From: Flavobacterium sp. 1
GTDB taxonomy: Bacteria; Bacteroidota; Bacteroidia; Flavobacteriales; Flavobacteriaceae
Assembly (NCBI RefSeq): GCF_002797935.1
Contig: NZ_PGER01000001.1
Span: 2,356,001-2,420,000, forward strand
Length of the DNA stretch: 64,000 nt
Direction: 5' to 3'
Part shown: piece after piece, positions 7,547 through 16,994 of the stretch
Numbering within the stretch: the stretch's first letter is position 1
How the letters are laid out: the number at the start of each line of letters is the position of its first letter
Made by a program: the position numbers and the translations under genes
The notes under the pieces: model-generated
What the model saw: the letters and a program-made list of their open reading frames with translations, nothing else
The model's database searches: none
Told to the model about the DNA's origin: nothing

Positions 7547-8355
7547 ATCACTTCATCTAGATTTTGCAAAATAAATTCCTCCTCCCAAAAAGAATCAAAA
7601 ACCAATTCTTCTTCCATATACGAAGTCAGTTTTGAAGCATTTTTAACTACTTCACCAATTATGATGATAGCGGGAGAAGCAATTTGGTTCTCTTTTACTA
7701 ATGCTGTAATTGTGCTGATAGTTCCAATAACTTTCTTTTGAGTTGCTTTAGTTCCGTTTTGTATAATCGCGATAGGCAGATCATCGGTTCTATTGTTTTG
7801 ATACAAAGCGACAATTTCATCGAGCTTATTCATTCCCATCAGAATGACAACCGTAGCCGAAGATTGTGAAGCCAAAGTTACATCTTTGGACAATTTATGC
7901 TCCGAAGTAGTTCCTGTTATTACCCAAAAACTCTCGGCAACTTTTCTTTGCGTTAAGCTAATTCCGTTGGAAGCAGGCACTCCCATTGCTGAGGAGATTC
8001 CAGGAACTATAGCTGTTTCTATTCCAAATTGATGGGCAAAATCTATTTCTTCGCTTCCTCTTCCAAAAACGAAAGGATCTCCCCCTTTCAAACGAACCAC
8101 ATGACCATACTTTTTGGCCATTACCACAATAAGATCATTAATTTGATCTTGGGTGTAGGCATGACATCCAAAACGTTTTCCTACAAATATAATTTCAGCT
8201 TGCGGAGCATACTGCAATAGCTCTTCATTAACCAATGCATCATACAAAACAACATCTGCACTTTCTAATGCTTTAACCGCTTTCAAAGTAATCAATTCTA
8301 CATCACCTGGCCCTGCTCCTACTATTGTCAATTTTGGTTTATTTGTTGCTATCAT
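7543..8355 (-). CDS. cobA: Uroporphyrinogen-III C-methyltransferase (SUMT)
   Basis: The 270-residue protein has the SUMT signatures VGAGPGDVELITLKA (residues 12-26), VRLKGGDPFVFGRGSEE (about 88-104), VPGISSAMGVPA and VILMGM. The enzyme methylates uroporphyrinogen III twice with SAM to give precorrin-2, the entry to siroheme. It is a stand-alone SUMT without the CysG dehydrogenase/chelatase domain, and its C-terminus carries a short acidic extension. It forms a two-gene operon with moaD (4-base overlap). A palindrome overlaps its promoter at 8398-8421. Confidence 0.92.
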   Translation of the reverse strand: MIATNKPKLTIVGAGPGDVELITLKAVKALESADVVLYDALVNEELLQYAPQAEIIFVGKRFGCHAYTQDQINDLIVVMAKKYGHVVRLKGGDPFVFGRGSEEIDFAHQFGIETAIVPGISSAMGVPASNGISLTQRKVAESFWVITGTTSEHKLSKDVTLASQSSATVVILMGMNKLDEIVALYQNNRTDDLPIAIIQNGTKATQKKVIGTISTITALVKENQIASPAIIIIGEVVKNASKLTSYMEEELVFDSFWEEEFILQNLDEVI

Positions 8356-8397
8356 GATTCAAAGTATAAAGGTTCAACTTTTGATTAACTAAGTATA

Positions 8398-8421
8398 AAT
8401 ACTTATACAAATATAAGTATT
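8398..8421 (-). promoter_or_regulatory. cobA-moaD promoter overlapped by a perfect palindrome
   Basis: AATACTTATA (8398-8407) and TATAAGTATT (8412-8421) are perfect 10-bp inverted arms around CAAA. On the minus strand the spacer and right arm form TATATTTG (8415-8408), an exact -7 element. The operator therefore sits on the promoter itself, which implies repression. A further half-site-like AAGTATAAA lies at 8390-8398. Confidence 0.65.
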
Positions 8422-8541
8422 TTTTCTAATAACAATCTGTAAAACTCAAAATAATGAAAAAATTAACTCATTTGAAAGAAAACAATTATAGTCAATTGAA
8501 AATCAATCGTTTTAGTTAACAAGTACTATAGATTACAATAC

Positions 8542-8578
8542 AAAAGAGTCATAAAGCATAAAACTTTAAGACTCTTTT
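8542..8578. terminator. Terminator downstream of rocD
   Basis: AAAAGAGTC (8542-8550) pairs with GACTCTTTT (8570-8578), with further pairing of TAAAG/CTTTA in between. The A and T tracts on both sides allow bidirectional use. Confidence 0.65.
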
Positions 8579-8638
8579 ACGTTAAAAGTGTACATTCTCA
8601 AACTTATGATTCTTAGGGAATTTAAATCCTAAACAAGC

Positions 8639-9889
8639 TTATTTAAAATCATTTAAAGCTTTCTCAATAATAATAAGACATTCCTGAATTTGAGCTTCAG
8701 TAATTACTAAAGGTGGAGCAAAACGTATTTTATTGCCGTGAGTTGGTTTTGCCAATAATCCGTAATCTCTGAAACGAAGACAAATATCCCAAGCCAAATC
8801 CGAGTCCTCGCCACTGTTGATCACAATTGCATTAAGCAATCCTTTTCCTCGAACTAATTCTATTAATGGATTGCGCTGTGCAATTTCATTAAGCCCTTTT
8901 CTTAAAATCAAACCTAATTTTTGTGCATTTTCAGATAAATTTTCTTCACGAACCACTTCAAGAGCTGCAACGGCAACTGCTGCAGCAATAGGATTTCCTC
9001 CAAAAGTAGATCCATGCTGTCCTGGCTTGATGACATTCATAATTTCATTATTAGCCAAAACTGCCGATACTGGATAAACGCCGCCTGAAATAGCTTTCCC
9101 CAAAATCAAAATATCTGGTTGTACATTTTCATGATGCACCGCTAATAATTTACCGGTTCTGGCAATCCCTGTCTGAACCTCATCAGCAATAAACAATACA
9201 TTATGCGCTTCGCAAAGTGCTTTGGCTTTCGCCAAATATCCTTCGCTGGGAACATAAACTCCGGCTTCACCCTGAATAGGCTCTACCAAAAAACCAGCGA
9301 TATTAGCTGATGATTTCAAGACATTTTCTAGAGCCTCAATATCATCATAAGGTATTTTTATAAATCCTTCGGTAAAAGGACCGAAGTTTTTTCGAGCGCT
9401 TTCGTCATTCGAAAAAGAAATAATAGTAGTTGTTCTTCCATGAAAATTTCCCTCACATACAATAACCTGAGCTTGATTTTCGGGAATTCCTTTTACTTCA
9501 TACGACCATTTTCTGCATAACTTCAAAGCTGTCTCAACCGCTTCGGCTCCTGTATTCATCGGAAGGACTTTATCAAAACCAAAATATTTGGTTATATACT
9601 CTTCATAAACACCTAATTGGTCATTATAAAACGCACGTGAGGTTAAAGTCAATTTTTGAGCTTGTTCTACCATTGCGCCAACAATTTTTGGATGACAATG
9701 ACCTTGGTTTACCGCTGAATAAGCAGATAAGAAATCAAAATATTTTTTCCCGTCAACATCCCATACAAAAACACCTTCTCCTTTATCCAAAACAACCGGT
9801 AACGGATGATAATTATGAGCGCCGTATTTATTCTCTTTTTCAATTAAAACTTCCGATTTTGAAGAAAGTGATTGTGCTGTATGTTCCAT
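8639..9889 (-). CDS. rocD: Ornithine--oxo-acid aminotransferase
   Basis: The 416-residue class-III PLP aminotransferase begins [17 protein letters not shown] and has [34 protein letters not shown], the [14 protein letters not shown] block, [11 protein letters not shown] and the PLP lysine in LGKAISGG. These are ornithine aminotransferase hallmarks. It converts ornithine and 2-oxoglutarate to glutamate semialdehyde and glutamate in arginine/proline catabolism. A divergent Lrp-type regulator (10125-10577) across a 235-base gap is the likely controller. Confidence 0.92.
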   Translation of the reverse strand: MEHTAQSLSSKSEVLIEKENKYGAHNYHPLPVVLDKGEGVFVWDVDGKKYFDFLSAYSAVNQGHCHPKIVGAMVEQAQKLTLTSRAFYNDQLGVYEEYITKYFGFDKVLPMNTGAEAVETALKLCRKWSYEVKGIPENQAQVIVCEGNFHGRTTTIISFSNDESARKNFGPFTEGFIKIPYDDIEALENVLKSSANIAGFLVEPIQGEAGVYVPSEGYLAKAKALCEAHNVLFIADEVQTGIARTGKLLAVHHENVQPDILILGKAISGGVYPVSAVLANNEIMNVIKPGQHGSTFGGNPIAAAVAVAALEVVREENLSENAQKLGLILRKGLNEIAQRNPLIELVRGKGLLNAIVINSGEDSDLAWDICLRFRDYGLLAKPTHGNKIRFAPPLVITEAQIQECLIIIEKALNDFK

Positions 9890-9917
9890 TGTCTATGATT
9901 TTATTAAAATACCCATA

Positions 9918-9948
9918 CAAAAGTAGCAAATGTTTTTTATTCACCAAA
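9918..9948 (-). promoter_or_regulatory. rocD promoter (-33 and -7 elements)
   Basis: On the minus strand TTTG (9948-9945) is followed after 19 bases by TACTTTTG (9925-9918), a complete Bacteroidota-type promoter. It lies about 30 bases before the rocD start. Confidence 0.6.
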
Positions 9949-10124
9949 TAAAAAGCTAAATTTGACTTTTATAACTACAATTTTTAAAAAATATAATTTA
10001 TTTATAACAAAAATAAGTCATGTTGTTATTTTAATACTCCCAAAGACTCACAACAAGAAAAACAAATAAAAAACAATTACTTTTATCCCAAAAAAAAGTG
10101 ATTTTAACTTTAAAAAAACAGAAT

Positions 10125-10577
10125 ATGGACATTTTAGATGAATTTGACATCAATATCATAAAAGAATTGGAAAAAGACGGAAGAATGGCTTTTTCTGCGA
10201 TAGCTAATAATCTCAAAATTTCAAATACAATGGTGCATCAGCGCATCAACCGATTAATAGAACAAGGAATCATATCAGGAATCAAGCCCGTTTTGAACGA
10301 AAAAAAGATAGGCTACGACTGGGGAACTTTTACCGGAATTACTTTAAAGAAAGACCAAGACTCAGCCAAAGTTATCGAAGCCTTAAAACAGATTCCCGAA
10401 ATAACCGAATGCTATTACATCACTGGTTCTTTTACTCTTTATATAAAAATGATAGCTAAAGACCATGAACACATGAGAAGGCTGCTTTACGAAAAAATCG
10501 ACTCTATTCCTGGAATTTCCAAAACGGAATCACTAATAGAATTGGGCTGTGCTTTCAAACGGAATATCAGTTTATAG
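10125..10577 (+). CDS. Lrp/AsnC-family transcriptional regulator
   Basis: The protein of about 150 residues from ATG 10125 begins MDILDEFDINIIKELEKDGR, the classic Lrp start. An in-frame ATG at 10098 would add nine unlikely residues. HTH: FSAIANNLKISNTMVHQRIN; then the RAM ligand domain with GITLKKDQDSAKVIEALKQ, CYYITGSFTLYIKM and KTESLIELG. Lrp regulators bind amino acids as octamers. Divergence from rocD implies control of ornithine catabolism. Confidence 0.88.
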   Translation: MDILDEFDINIIKELEKDGRMAFSAIANNLKISNTMVHQRINRLIEQGIISGIKPVLNEKKIGYDWGTFTGITLKKDQDSAKVIEALKQIPEITECYYITGSFTLYIKMIAKDHEHMRRLLYEKIDSIPGISKTESLIELGCAFKRNISL

Positions 10578-10620
10578 ACGCTTAAATAAAAACATAATTA
10601 TTCCATTTTATTCTCACAAT

Positions 10621-10648
10621 AACCTTGAAAGAAGTATTTTTCAAGGTT
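10621..10648 (+). terminator. Terminator after the Lrp gene
   Basis: AACCTTGAAA (10621-10630) pairs with TTTCAAGGTT (10639-10648), followed by a T8 run. Confidence 0.8.
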
Positions 10649-10693
10649 TTTTTTATATCAATTATTTATTAGATATTTGCAAAAAACGGAGCC

Positions 10694-11467
10694 ATGAAAA
10701 ACTTAAAATTTATAGTTACAGCAATTATTTTGACTGCTGTCCAAGTATTTGGACAATTAAAAACGGTACAATACAAAGATGGAAATCAGATTTTAAATGG
10801 CTTTAAAATCAATCCTTCAAAGAAAAGCACACAAAAACCCGGCATCTTAATTTTACCTGCTTGGAAAGGAATTGATAAACTATCAAAAGACACTGCAGAG
10901 AGTCTTTCAAAATTAGGCTATTATGTATTCATAGCCGATATTTACGGAGAAGGAAATTATCCAAAAGACAATGCCGAAGCAGGAAAAATCGCTGGATTTT
11001 ACAAAAAAGATTTTGCAGCTTATCAAAAACGGATTTCGATAGCCCTGGAGCAGCTTATTGACGCTGGAGCTAATCCGGACAATATTGTCATTATTGGTTA
11101 TTGTTTTGGAGGAACCGGAGCGCTTGAAGCAGCTCGAGGTCATCTGAATGCAAAAGGAATTGTTTCTTTTCATGGCGGTTTAGGCAAAGATACTGCAAGA
11201 CCTACAGAACCTATTACTGCAAAGGTCTTAGTTTGTCATGGCGCAGACGATCCATACGAATCAAAAGAAGAAATTACCACTTTTCAGCAAGAAATGCGTG
11301 ACGCAAAAGCCGACTGGCAAATGATTTATTATGCCAATGCCGTTCATTCGTTCACCAATCCAGAGTCGGGCACTGATAATTCAAAAGGCGCCGCATATAA
11401 CGAAAAAGCGGCCAAAAGATCCTTCGAACATTTTAAACTGTTCTTAGATGAAGTATTAAAAAAATAA
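10694..11467 (+). CDS. Secreted dienelactone hydrolase-family protein
   Basis: The 257-residue protein has a signal peptide (MKNLKFIVTAIILTAVQVFGQ) and an alpha/beta-hydrolase core. The nucleophile elbow is GYCFGG with Cys instead of Ser, as in dienelactone hydrolases; the acid is in HGADDPYESK and the His in NAVHSFTNP. The real substrate is unknown; many secreted members are general esterases. It lies 32 bases upstream of an M28 peptidase gene, so the two are probably co-transcribed. Confidence 0.85.
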   Translation: MKNLKFIVTAIILTAVQVFGQLKTVQYKDGNQILNGFKINPSKKSTQKPGILILPAWKGIDKLSKDTAESLSKLGYYVFIADIYGEGNYPKDNAEAGKIAGFYKKDFAAYQKRISIALEQLIDAGANPDNIVIIGYCFGGTGALEAARGHLNAKGIVSFHGGLGKDTARPTEPITAKVLVCHGADDPYESKEEITTFQQEMRDAKADWQMIYYANAVHSFTNPESGTDNSKGAAYNEKAAKRSFEHFKLFLDEVLKK

Positions 11468-11499
11468 TAAATTAAACATTAAAAAACCTTATATATTAA

Positions 11500-12516
11500 A
11501 TGAAAAAAGCCTTAACTCTATTTGTATTTATAACAGCACTGCATTGTTTCTCACAAAAAAAAGCGGTTAACAATGATGTCCTAACAAAATTCATGAATAC
11601 CATAACAGCCGAAAAATTAAAAACAAAGCTTTACATTATTGCTTCCGATGAAATGGAAGGCCGTGATACTGGATCCAAAGGACAAAAAAAAGCTGGAAAA
11701 TACCTCATCGACCAATACAAAAAAAGTAAAATATCGTATCCCAAAGGAGTCCGCAGTTATTACCAATCTATTCCTGCAGCCTACTTAAATGCTAAAAACG
11801 ATGAAAACCTGCCCGATTCAGAGAACATTTGGGCTTATATTGAAGGTTCTGAAAAACCAGACGAAGTATTAGTTATTTCGGCACATTACGACCATGTAGG
11901 CGTAAAAAATGGAGATATCTATAACGGTGCCGATGATGATGGCTCTGGAACAGTTGCAGTTCTTCAAATAGCTGAAGCTTTCCAAAAAGCAAAAAAAGAA
12001 GGACATGGTCCAAAACGCTCTATATTATTCCTGCATGTAACCGGCGAAGAACACGGCTTGCACGGATCACGTTTTTACTCTGAACATCCATTATTCCCAA
12101 TCGCAAACACAGTAGCCGATATTAATATTGATATGATAGGCCGCCGTGATTTTGACCATCCCGACACTAATAATTATGTATATGTAATTGGAGCCGACAG
12201 ATTGTCCAGCGATTTACACAACATTACCGTTGCGCAAAATGACAAATACACTCATTTAGACTTGGATTTTAAATTCAATGATCCAAAAGATCCTAATCAC
12301 TTTTATGAGCGTTCTGACCACTATAACTTTGCCAAATTTGGTATTCCTGCTGTATTTCTTTTTAATGGTGTACATGCCGATTATCACGAAAAAACGGACG
12401 AGGTTGATAAAATTGAATTTGATGCCTTGGCAAAAAGAACACAGCTGGCATTTGTAATTGCATGGGATTTAGCCAACAGGCCTGAAAGAATTACAGTTGA
12501 TAAACTGACAAAATAA
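11500..12516 (+). CDS. Secreted M28-family aminopeptidase-like protein
   Basis: The 338-residue protein has a signal peptide (MKKALTLFVFITALHCFSQ). Zinc-site motifs: SAHYDHVGV, YNGADDDGSG, VTGEEHGLHG, NIDMIGRRD and the last His in HADYHEKTDE. It has no PA insert, so it is shorter than the copy at 5874-7178. It ends in a strong terminator and is likely co-expressed with the preceding hydrolase. Confidence 0.88.
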   Translation: MKKALTLFVFITALHCFSQKKAVNNDVLTKFMNTITAEKLKTKLYIIASDEMEGRDTGSKGQKKAGKYLIDQYKKSKISYPKGVRSYYQSIPAAYLNAKNDENLPDSENIWAYIEGSEKPDEVLVISAHYDHVGVKNGDIYNGADDDGSGTVAVLQIAEAFQKAKKEGHGPKRSILFLHVTGEEHGLHGSRFYSEHPLFPIANTVADINIDMIGRRDFDHPDTNNYVYVIGADRLSSDLHNITVAQNDKYTHLDLDFKFNDPKDPNHFYERSDHYNFAKFGIPAVFLFNGVHADYHEKTDEVDKIEFDALAKRTQLAFVIAWDLANRPERITVDKLTK

Positions 12517-12525
12517 TATTTAGCA

Positions 12526-12561
12526 AAAAGAGAGCTTCGAAGAAATTTGAAGCTCTCTTTT
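12526..12561 (+). terminator. Terminator after the M28 peptidase gene
   Basis: AAAAGAGAGCTTC (12526-12538) pairs perfectly with GAAGCTCTCTTTT (12549-12561), followed by further T residues. Confidence 0.85.
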
Positions 12562-12738
12562 TTACGGCATATTTTCCAAAAAAAATCATCGAATCAAAAC
12601 AATATCAATATATTTGGCAATTATAAAGCATTGCTTAATATCTGTTTAGACAAGGCCAATAATAAAACAAAATATTGAAAATTCTTACTGGCTATTGTCG
12701 TCAAAAGAATTAAACACTAACACCTGCAATACAAAATA

Positions 12739-13848
12739 ATGACGGAACATAACAATTCAATTCCAAATTCAGACAGCAAATACTTATTCGAAAATTTTTT
12801 CGAACTATCTGCTGATTTGCTCTGTATAGCTGGATTCGATGGTTTTTTCAAGAGAATCAACCCTGCTGTTTCACAATTATTAGGTTATACAAATGAAGAA
12901 TTGTTTTCAAAACCCATTAACTATTTTATTCATATTGACGATCGGGAATTCACATCAAAAGTAAGAAATGAATTATACAAAAATAAACCACTTTTAAATT
13001 TTGAAAACAGATATGTTACAAAAAGCGGCGAAATTGTCTGGCTCTCTTGGACATCAATACCAGCAACTGACGAAAAATTAGTTTATGCAATCGCAAAAAA
13101 CATTACACACAACAAAAAACTGGAAGAGGAACGAAATTTATTACTTTCAAAATTTACAAAAACTAATAATGATCTTAAAAAAATAAGCTATACCAGCTCC
13201 CACGATTTGCGGTCTCCTGTAAACAATCTGCTTACTATTTTCAGTCTATTGGATCTCACCAAAATTGAAGATTCCGAAACCCTGCAGTTTCTTGAGATGC
13301 TGCAGTCGGCCACAGAAACTTTAAAAGAAACTTTAAACAATTATGTAGATGTTTTACTCCTAGAGGATAAGTCAATCGCACAAATTGAAAAAATAGATCT
13401 TAGTGCAACTCTTAATACTGTTATTCTTTCTATAAATTCCTTAATTCAAAAGTCCAAAGCTATTATCAATATTGACTTTTCGCAACTTGAAAAAGTTAAT
13501 TTCAACAAATCCTATTTAGAGAGTATTTTTCTAAATTTACTAACCAATTCAATCAAATATGCCATCCCTGGCACTTTGCCTAATATTTCCATCTATTCCA
13601 GAAAAACTGACGGGATTGATCAATTAATTTTTTCTGACAGTGGTATTGGTTTTGATATGACGCTTGTAAAAGACAAAATATTTGGTTTGCACCAAAAATT
13701 TAACAACCATATTGACAGTAAAGGAATAGGGCTGTATTTAGTAAACAATCACATCACAAGCTTAGGAGGAAAAATTGACGTTAAAAGCAAAATTAATGAA
13801 GGAACAACATTTATTATTTCGTTTAAAAAAGAATCAATCATTTTGTAA
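12739..13848 (+). CDS. Cytoplasmic PAS-domain sensor histidine kinase
   Basis: The 369-residue protein has no signal peptide or membrane helix. The PAS domain spans about residues 20-125 (FFKRINPAVSQLLGYTNEEL; GEIVWLSWTSIP), followed by a short coiled coil. The H-box is SSHDLRSPVNN with phosphoacceptor His about 155; then the N-box NLLTNSIKYA, G1 DSGIGFD, G2 KGIGLYLV and an EGTTFIISF end. No response regulator is adjacent, so it is an orphan kinase, possibly feeding a shared regulator. The ligand is unknown. Confidence 0.88.
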   Translation: MTEHNNSIPNSDSKYLFENFFELSADLLCIAGFDGFFKRINPAVSQLLGYTNEELFSKPINYFIHIDDREFTSKVRNELYKNKPLLNFENRYVTKSGEIVWLSWTSIPATDEKLVYAIAKNITHNKKLEEERNLLLSKFTKTNNDLKKISYTSSHDLRSPVNNLLTIFSLLDLTKIEDSETLQFLEMLQSATETLKETLNNYVDVLLLEDKSIAQIEKIDLSATLNTVILSINSLIQKSKAIINIDFSQLEKVNFNKSYLESIFLNLLTNSIKYAIPGTLPNISIYSRKTDGIDQLIFSDSGIGFDMTLVKDKIFGLHQKFNNHIDSKGIGLYLVNNHITSLGGKIDVKSKINEGTTFIISFKKESIIL

Positions 13849-13875
13849 TTGAAACATACAATACATTCAACAAAA

Positions 13876-13901
13876 AAAGCCTCGAATTGACTCAAGGCTT
13901 T
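13876..13901. terminator. Shared terminator of convergent genes
   Basis: AAAGCCT (13876-13882) pairs with AGGCTTT (13895-13901) between the kinase (plus) and YegP-like (minus) genes. Confidence 0.55.
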
Positions 13902-13919
13902 ATTGTATCAAAATATCTT

Positions 13920-14249
13920 TTACAAATCTTCTTTTACATCGGCATCTGGGGCATTTTTCTTGACTGATTCAATTCCATTATCTCTAGCTGCAACTGATTC
14001 ATACATTTCACTAGTTCCAATAATTTGACCATTAGTCGCTTTTAAATTAAAATAAACCTTTCCGTTTTTCGATTCCAATTTATCAAATCTTTCATCCACT
14101 TGAGAATTCTTTCTCACAGATTCGATACCGTTATCACAGCCCGCTTTTGTTGTATAACCCTCGCTAACTAAAATAATTTGTCCGTTTCCTGCTTTCAAGA
14201 CAAATTGAAATTCATCATTTTTTCTTTTACTGATCAAAAATGTTCCCAT
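13920..14249 (-). CDS. YegP-family DUF1508 protein with two repeats
   Basis: The 109-residue protein has two tandem DUF1508 repeats: FQFVLKAGNGQIILVSEGY ... CDNGIESVRKN (about 12-50) and VYFNLKATNGQIIGTSEMY ... RDNGIESVKKN (about 62-103). This is the full YegP length. Function is unknown; family members are small cytoplasmic proteins. It is monocistronic. Confidence 0.9.
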   Translation of the reverse strand: MGTFLISKRKNDEFQFVLKAGNGQIILVSEGYTTKAGCDNGIESVRKNSQVDERFDKLESKNGKVYFNLKATNGQIIGTSEMYESVAARDNGIESVKKNAPDADVKEDL

Positions 14250-14391
14250 AGTTTTTTAAGTATTGTTAATTTATAAATAGTTGAAAATTTAGTGTTTTTC
14301 ATATTGACTTCTAAAATACATAACTTAAACCTGAATTCAAAAAATACAACAGCCAAAATAGCAATTTTCGCCAGAAAGTTTATTCCACAAA

Positions 14392-14419
14392 AAAAGCCTC
14401 GAATTTCTTCGAAGCTTTT
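14392..14419 (-). terminator. Terminator downstream of tRNA-His
   Basis: AAAAGCCTCGAA (14392-14403) pairs with TTCGAAGCTTTT (14408-14419), with one mismatch and a T/A tract, directly after the tRNA on the minus strand. Confidence 0.65.
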
Positions 14420-14427
14420 GCCTTTTG

Positions 14428-14502
14428 GGTGGATGACCGGGTTCGAACCGGCGACCCTCGGCACCACAAACCGATGCTCTAACCAGCTGAGCTACAACCA
14501 CC
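14428..14502 (-). tRNA. tRNA-His (GTG)
   Basis: The minus strand gives GTGGTTG-TA-GCTC...GAGC, anticodon loop TTGTGGT in a CATCGG/CCGATG-type stem, T-arm GCCGG-TTCGAAC-CCGGT and acceptor CATCCAC with discriminator C. The extra G at -1 (14502) is characteristic of tRNA-His. CCA is not encoded. Acceptor position 5-68 is T-T, the one mismatch. This is the normal His tRNA, in contrast to the His-like element near 39.7 kb. Confidence 0.9.
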
Positions 14503-14578
14503 ATTTGCGCTTAGCGGTTGCAAATATAGAACAAATGTTTACTTCTACAAACAAAAAATCAAAAAAAATTCAACTTTT

Positions 14579-15295
14579 TTACTTCAAATCTCCTAAGCTA
14601 TTGACTGCCAAATACCTTTCAACAGTAAAACCTTCGGCATGTTCTACACCTGTTAGCCGTCCTAAGTCTCTTGAACGATAATTCAGGCTTTCCAAGAAAT
14701 TTTTGCTCGAGATAGGCGACTCCGGTTCTTTCGAATTCGGGTCGTAAAACTGAGAACGGTAAGCCAAAATAGATTCGATCTTCTTATCCGTACATCCTGT
14801 AATGTCCACAACAAAATCTGGCTCGATATTTTTCCACTGAATATAATGATAAACTAGTTTAGGTCTCCAAGGCTTCTGGATTTCGCCGTCAAGAACCGTT
14901 TCTATTTTCAATAATCCTGATAAAAAACAAGCGTCAGAAACCAATTTACTTCCTTTTCCGTGGTCAATATGCCTGTCGTCTACCGCATTACATAATACGA
15001 TTTCAGGCTGATACTTTCGAATCATTTTTATGACTTCCAATTGGTGTTTTTCGTCATTGACAAAAAAACCATCCCGCATATTCAAATTCTCCCGAACAGA
15101 AACTCCTAATATTTTCGCCGCATCGGCAGCCTCCTGATCCCGAATGGCCGCCGAACCGCGAGTTCCAAGTTCACCACGGGTCAAATCAACAATTCCAACG
15201 GTTTTACCTAAAGAAATCTCTTTTAAGATTGTTCCGGAACATCCTAATTCTACATCATCAGGATGTGCTCCAAATGCCAGTATATCTAATTTCAT
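14579..15295 (-). CDS. bshB1: Bacillithiol biosynthesis deacetylase BshB1
   Basis: The 238-residue LmbE-family zinc hydrolase has the metal/catalytic motif GAHPDDVELGCSG (residues 9-21), TRGELGTRGS, NMRDGFF, the DDRHIDHGKGS motif and the ending FLESLNYRSRDLGRLTGVEHAEGF. This is the BshB1 pattern. It removes the acetyl group from GlcNAc-malate in bacillithiol synthesis. The bacillithiol pathway is common in Bacteroidota and supports the taxonomic placement. It is downstream of menF on the same strand. Confidence 0.92.
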   Translation of the reverse strand: MKLDILAFGAHPDDVELGCSGTILKEISLGKTVGIVDLTRGELGTRGSAAIRDQEAADAAKILGVSVRENLNMRDGFFVNDEKHQLEVIKMIRKYQPEIVLCNAVDDRHIDHGKGSKLVSDACFLSGLLKIETVLDGEIQKPWRPKLVYHYIQWKNIEPDFVVDITGCTDKKIESILAYRSQFYDPNSKEPESPISSKNFLESLNYRSRDLGRLTGVEHAEGFTVERYLAVNSLGDLK

Positions 15296-15357
15296 CTATG
15301 TGATAGTTTTTATTTTTTTATTGCTATTGAAATTGCCATTGATATTGTTTCAGCTTT

Positions 15358-16419
15358 CTATTCAAAAACCCTTTTCATGGTCATCGACTTATTAACGCTT
15401 TCCATCCATTCATCTTCTGGGATACTGTCTCTGGTAATTCCGCACCCCATATACAAATGTGCCTGCGAATCACAAATCTGCATACACCGCAAATTTACGA
15501 ATAGACTTGAGCTAACCGAATCGACGGCAAAACTCGTATTCAATTCACCCAAAAATCCAGTATAGAAAGTTCGGTCGTAATTTTCATTTTCCAAAATAAA
15601 AGCCTTCGAAACTTCTTTTGGCAGTCCGCAAACAGCGGGCGTTGGATGCAATAAACGAACAACTTGCTTTAAACTGAAACCAGAATTTAAAACACCCCAA
15701 ATATCGGTTTTCAAGTGCCAAACACTCCCCGCTTTAAGACTATAGGGTTCCGTAACCGAAACCTCCAGCGCCACCTCATGAAGTTGATCTACAATATAAT
15801 CTGTAACATACTGCTGTTCTTCTCTTTCCTTCTTTTCCCAAACAATTTCCTCCGAGCCATAATCTTTTTGTGTTCCTGCCAAAGCCATTGTTTCAAATAC
15901 ATTGACATTAGCTTTTACCAATTGCTCTGGTGTAGCTCCCATCCAAGTTCCAACTTTTGGATGATAAAAACAATACGCAAAAGTGTTGGGATACAATTGC
16001 ACCAATTTTTTGAAAGCCGTAAGCAAATCAAAATTCTCCAGCTCGATTATTTCTTTACGGGAAAGAACTACCTTTTTGAATTCTTCATTTTTTATGGCTT
16101 GAATTCCCTTAGCAACTATCCTTTCAAAATCAATTTTACCCGAGTCATTCGGAAGCTCCTGCTTTTTCTCCAAAACATCAGCTTCACCTTTTTCTCTAAT
16201 TATACCAATTATCTCTGATTCATTTTCGGGAATTAAATGGATGTTATTTCCATCAAAAGAAGCAAATACAAATCCTTTTTCAGTAAAATCAACTACATTA
16301 AACAACGTATCATTCTGCTGAAACATCCCGATTATTGTATCCGAATTAGGTTTACAATACAAAACAAAAGGCAGATTTTGCTCTTGTTGCTGTATTACTT
16401 TATTAAAAAAATCATTCAT
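15358..16419 (-). CDS. menF: Isochorismate synthase (chorismate-binding)
   Basis: The 353-residue protein has VVLSRKEIIEL, AYCFYHPKVGTWMGATPE, the FETMALAGTQ motif (general base region), WEKKEREEQQYVTDYI, HPTPAVCGLPK and YTGFLG and CGIT near the end. These are isochorismate synthase signatures. It converts chorismate to isochorismate at the head of menaquinone synthesis. A hotdog thioesterase gene ends two bases upstream, so the two form an operon; the thioesterase could hydrolyse DHNA-CoA in the same pathway. Confidence 0.9.
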   Translation of the reverse strand: MNDFFNKVIQQQEQNLPFVLYCKPNSDTIIGMFQQNDTLFNVVDFTEKGFVFASFDGNNIHLIPENESEIIGIIREKGEADVLEKKQELPNDSGKIDFERIVAKGIQAIKNEEFKKVVLSRKEIIELENFDLLTAFKKLVQLYPNTFAYCFYHPKVGTWMGATPEQLVKANVNVFETMALAGTQKDYGSEEIVWEKKEREEQQYVTDYIVDQLHEVALEVSVTEPYSLKAGSVWHLKTDIWGVLNSGFSLKQVVRLLHPTPAVCGLPKEVSKAFILENENYDRTFYTGFLGELNTSFAVDSVSSSLFVNLRCMQICDSQAHLYMGCGITRDSIPEDEWMESVNKSMTMKRVFE

Positions 16420-16420
16420 A

Positions 16421-16849
16421 TTATTTTTTCTCTTTCGTCAAAACCATATTCGTTAATTTGCAAAGCGAAATTAAATTCCCTGCTTCATCAGTAATTTTAA
16501 TTTCCCAAAGATGGATACTTTTTCCTTTATGAATAATTCGGGCTGTCCCAAAAACAACGCCTTCGCGAATACTTTTTAAATGATTAGCCGAAATCTCGAT
16601 ACCTCTCACTTCCTGCGTTTTACTATCAATAAAAAAATGTGACGCTGCACTCCCGACACTTTCTGCCAATGCCACCGAAGCGCCTCCATGCAGCAATCCC
16701 ATAGGCTGATGCACCGAAGAATTCACAGGCATTTTAGCAGCCAAAAATCCCTCACCTGCATCTACAAACTCAATTTTAAGGGTTTCCATCAAAGTGTTTT
16801 TGGAAAAGGCATTGCAAAATTCGAGTATTTTATCTTTATCTACAGTCAT
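16421..16849 (-). CDS. PaaI/YdiI-type hotdog thioesterase (possible DHNA-CoA hydrolase)
   Basis: The 142-residue hotdog protein has the HQPMGLLHGGASVALAESVGS signature, in which the His-Gly-Gly loop and the Glu form the 4-hydroxybenzoyl-CoA thioesterase-II type active site, followed by VRGIEISANHLKS and VFGTARIIHKGKSIHLWEI. Its stop is immediately before menF (ATG at 16419). That linkage favours the 1,4-dihydroxy-2-naphthoyl-CoA hydrolase (MenI) role, but PaaI-type substrates cannot be excluded. Confidence 0.82.
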   Translation of the reverse strand: MTVDKDKILEFCNAFSKNTLMETLKIEFVDAGEGFLAAKMPVNSSVHQPMGLLHGGASVALAESVGSAASHFFIDSKTQEVRGIEISANHLKSIREGVVFGTARIIHKGKSIHLWEIKITDEAGNLISLCKLTNMVLTKEKK

Positions 16850-16994
16850 ATCTTGATTTTAAAGATTGTAAAAATACGCTAATTTGATAATTCAAAAAAG
16901 AAATATACTGAAATGCTCCAGAAAACCAAAATCTAATGCCAGCAGCAAAGCTAAATTCTAATTTATTCCTATTTTTACAAAAAAATAAAACCAA

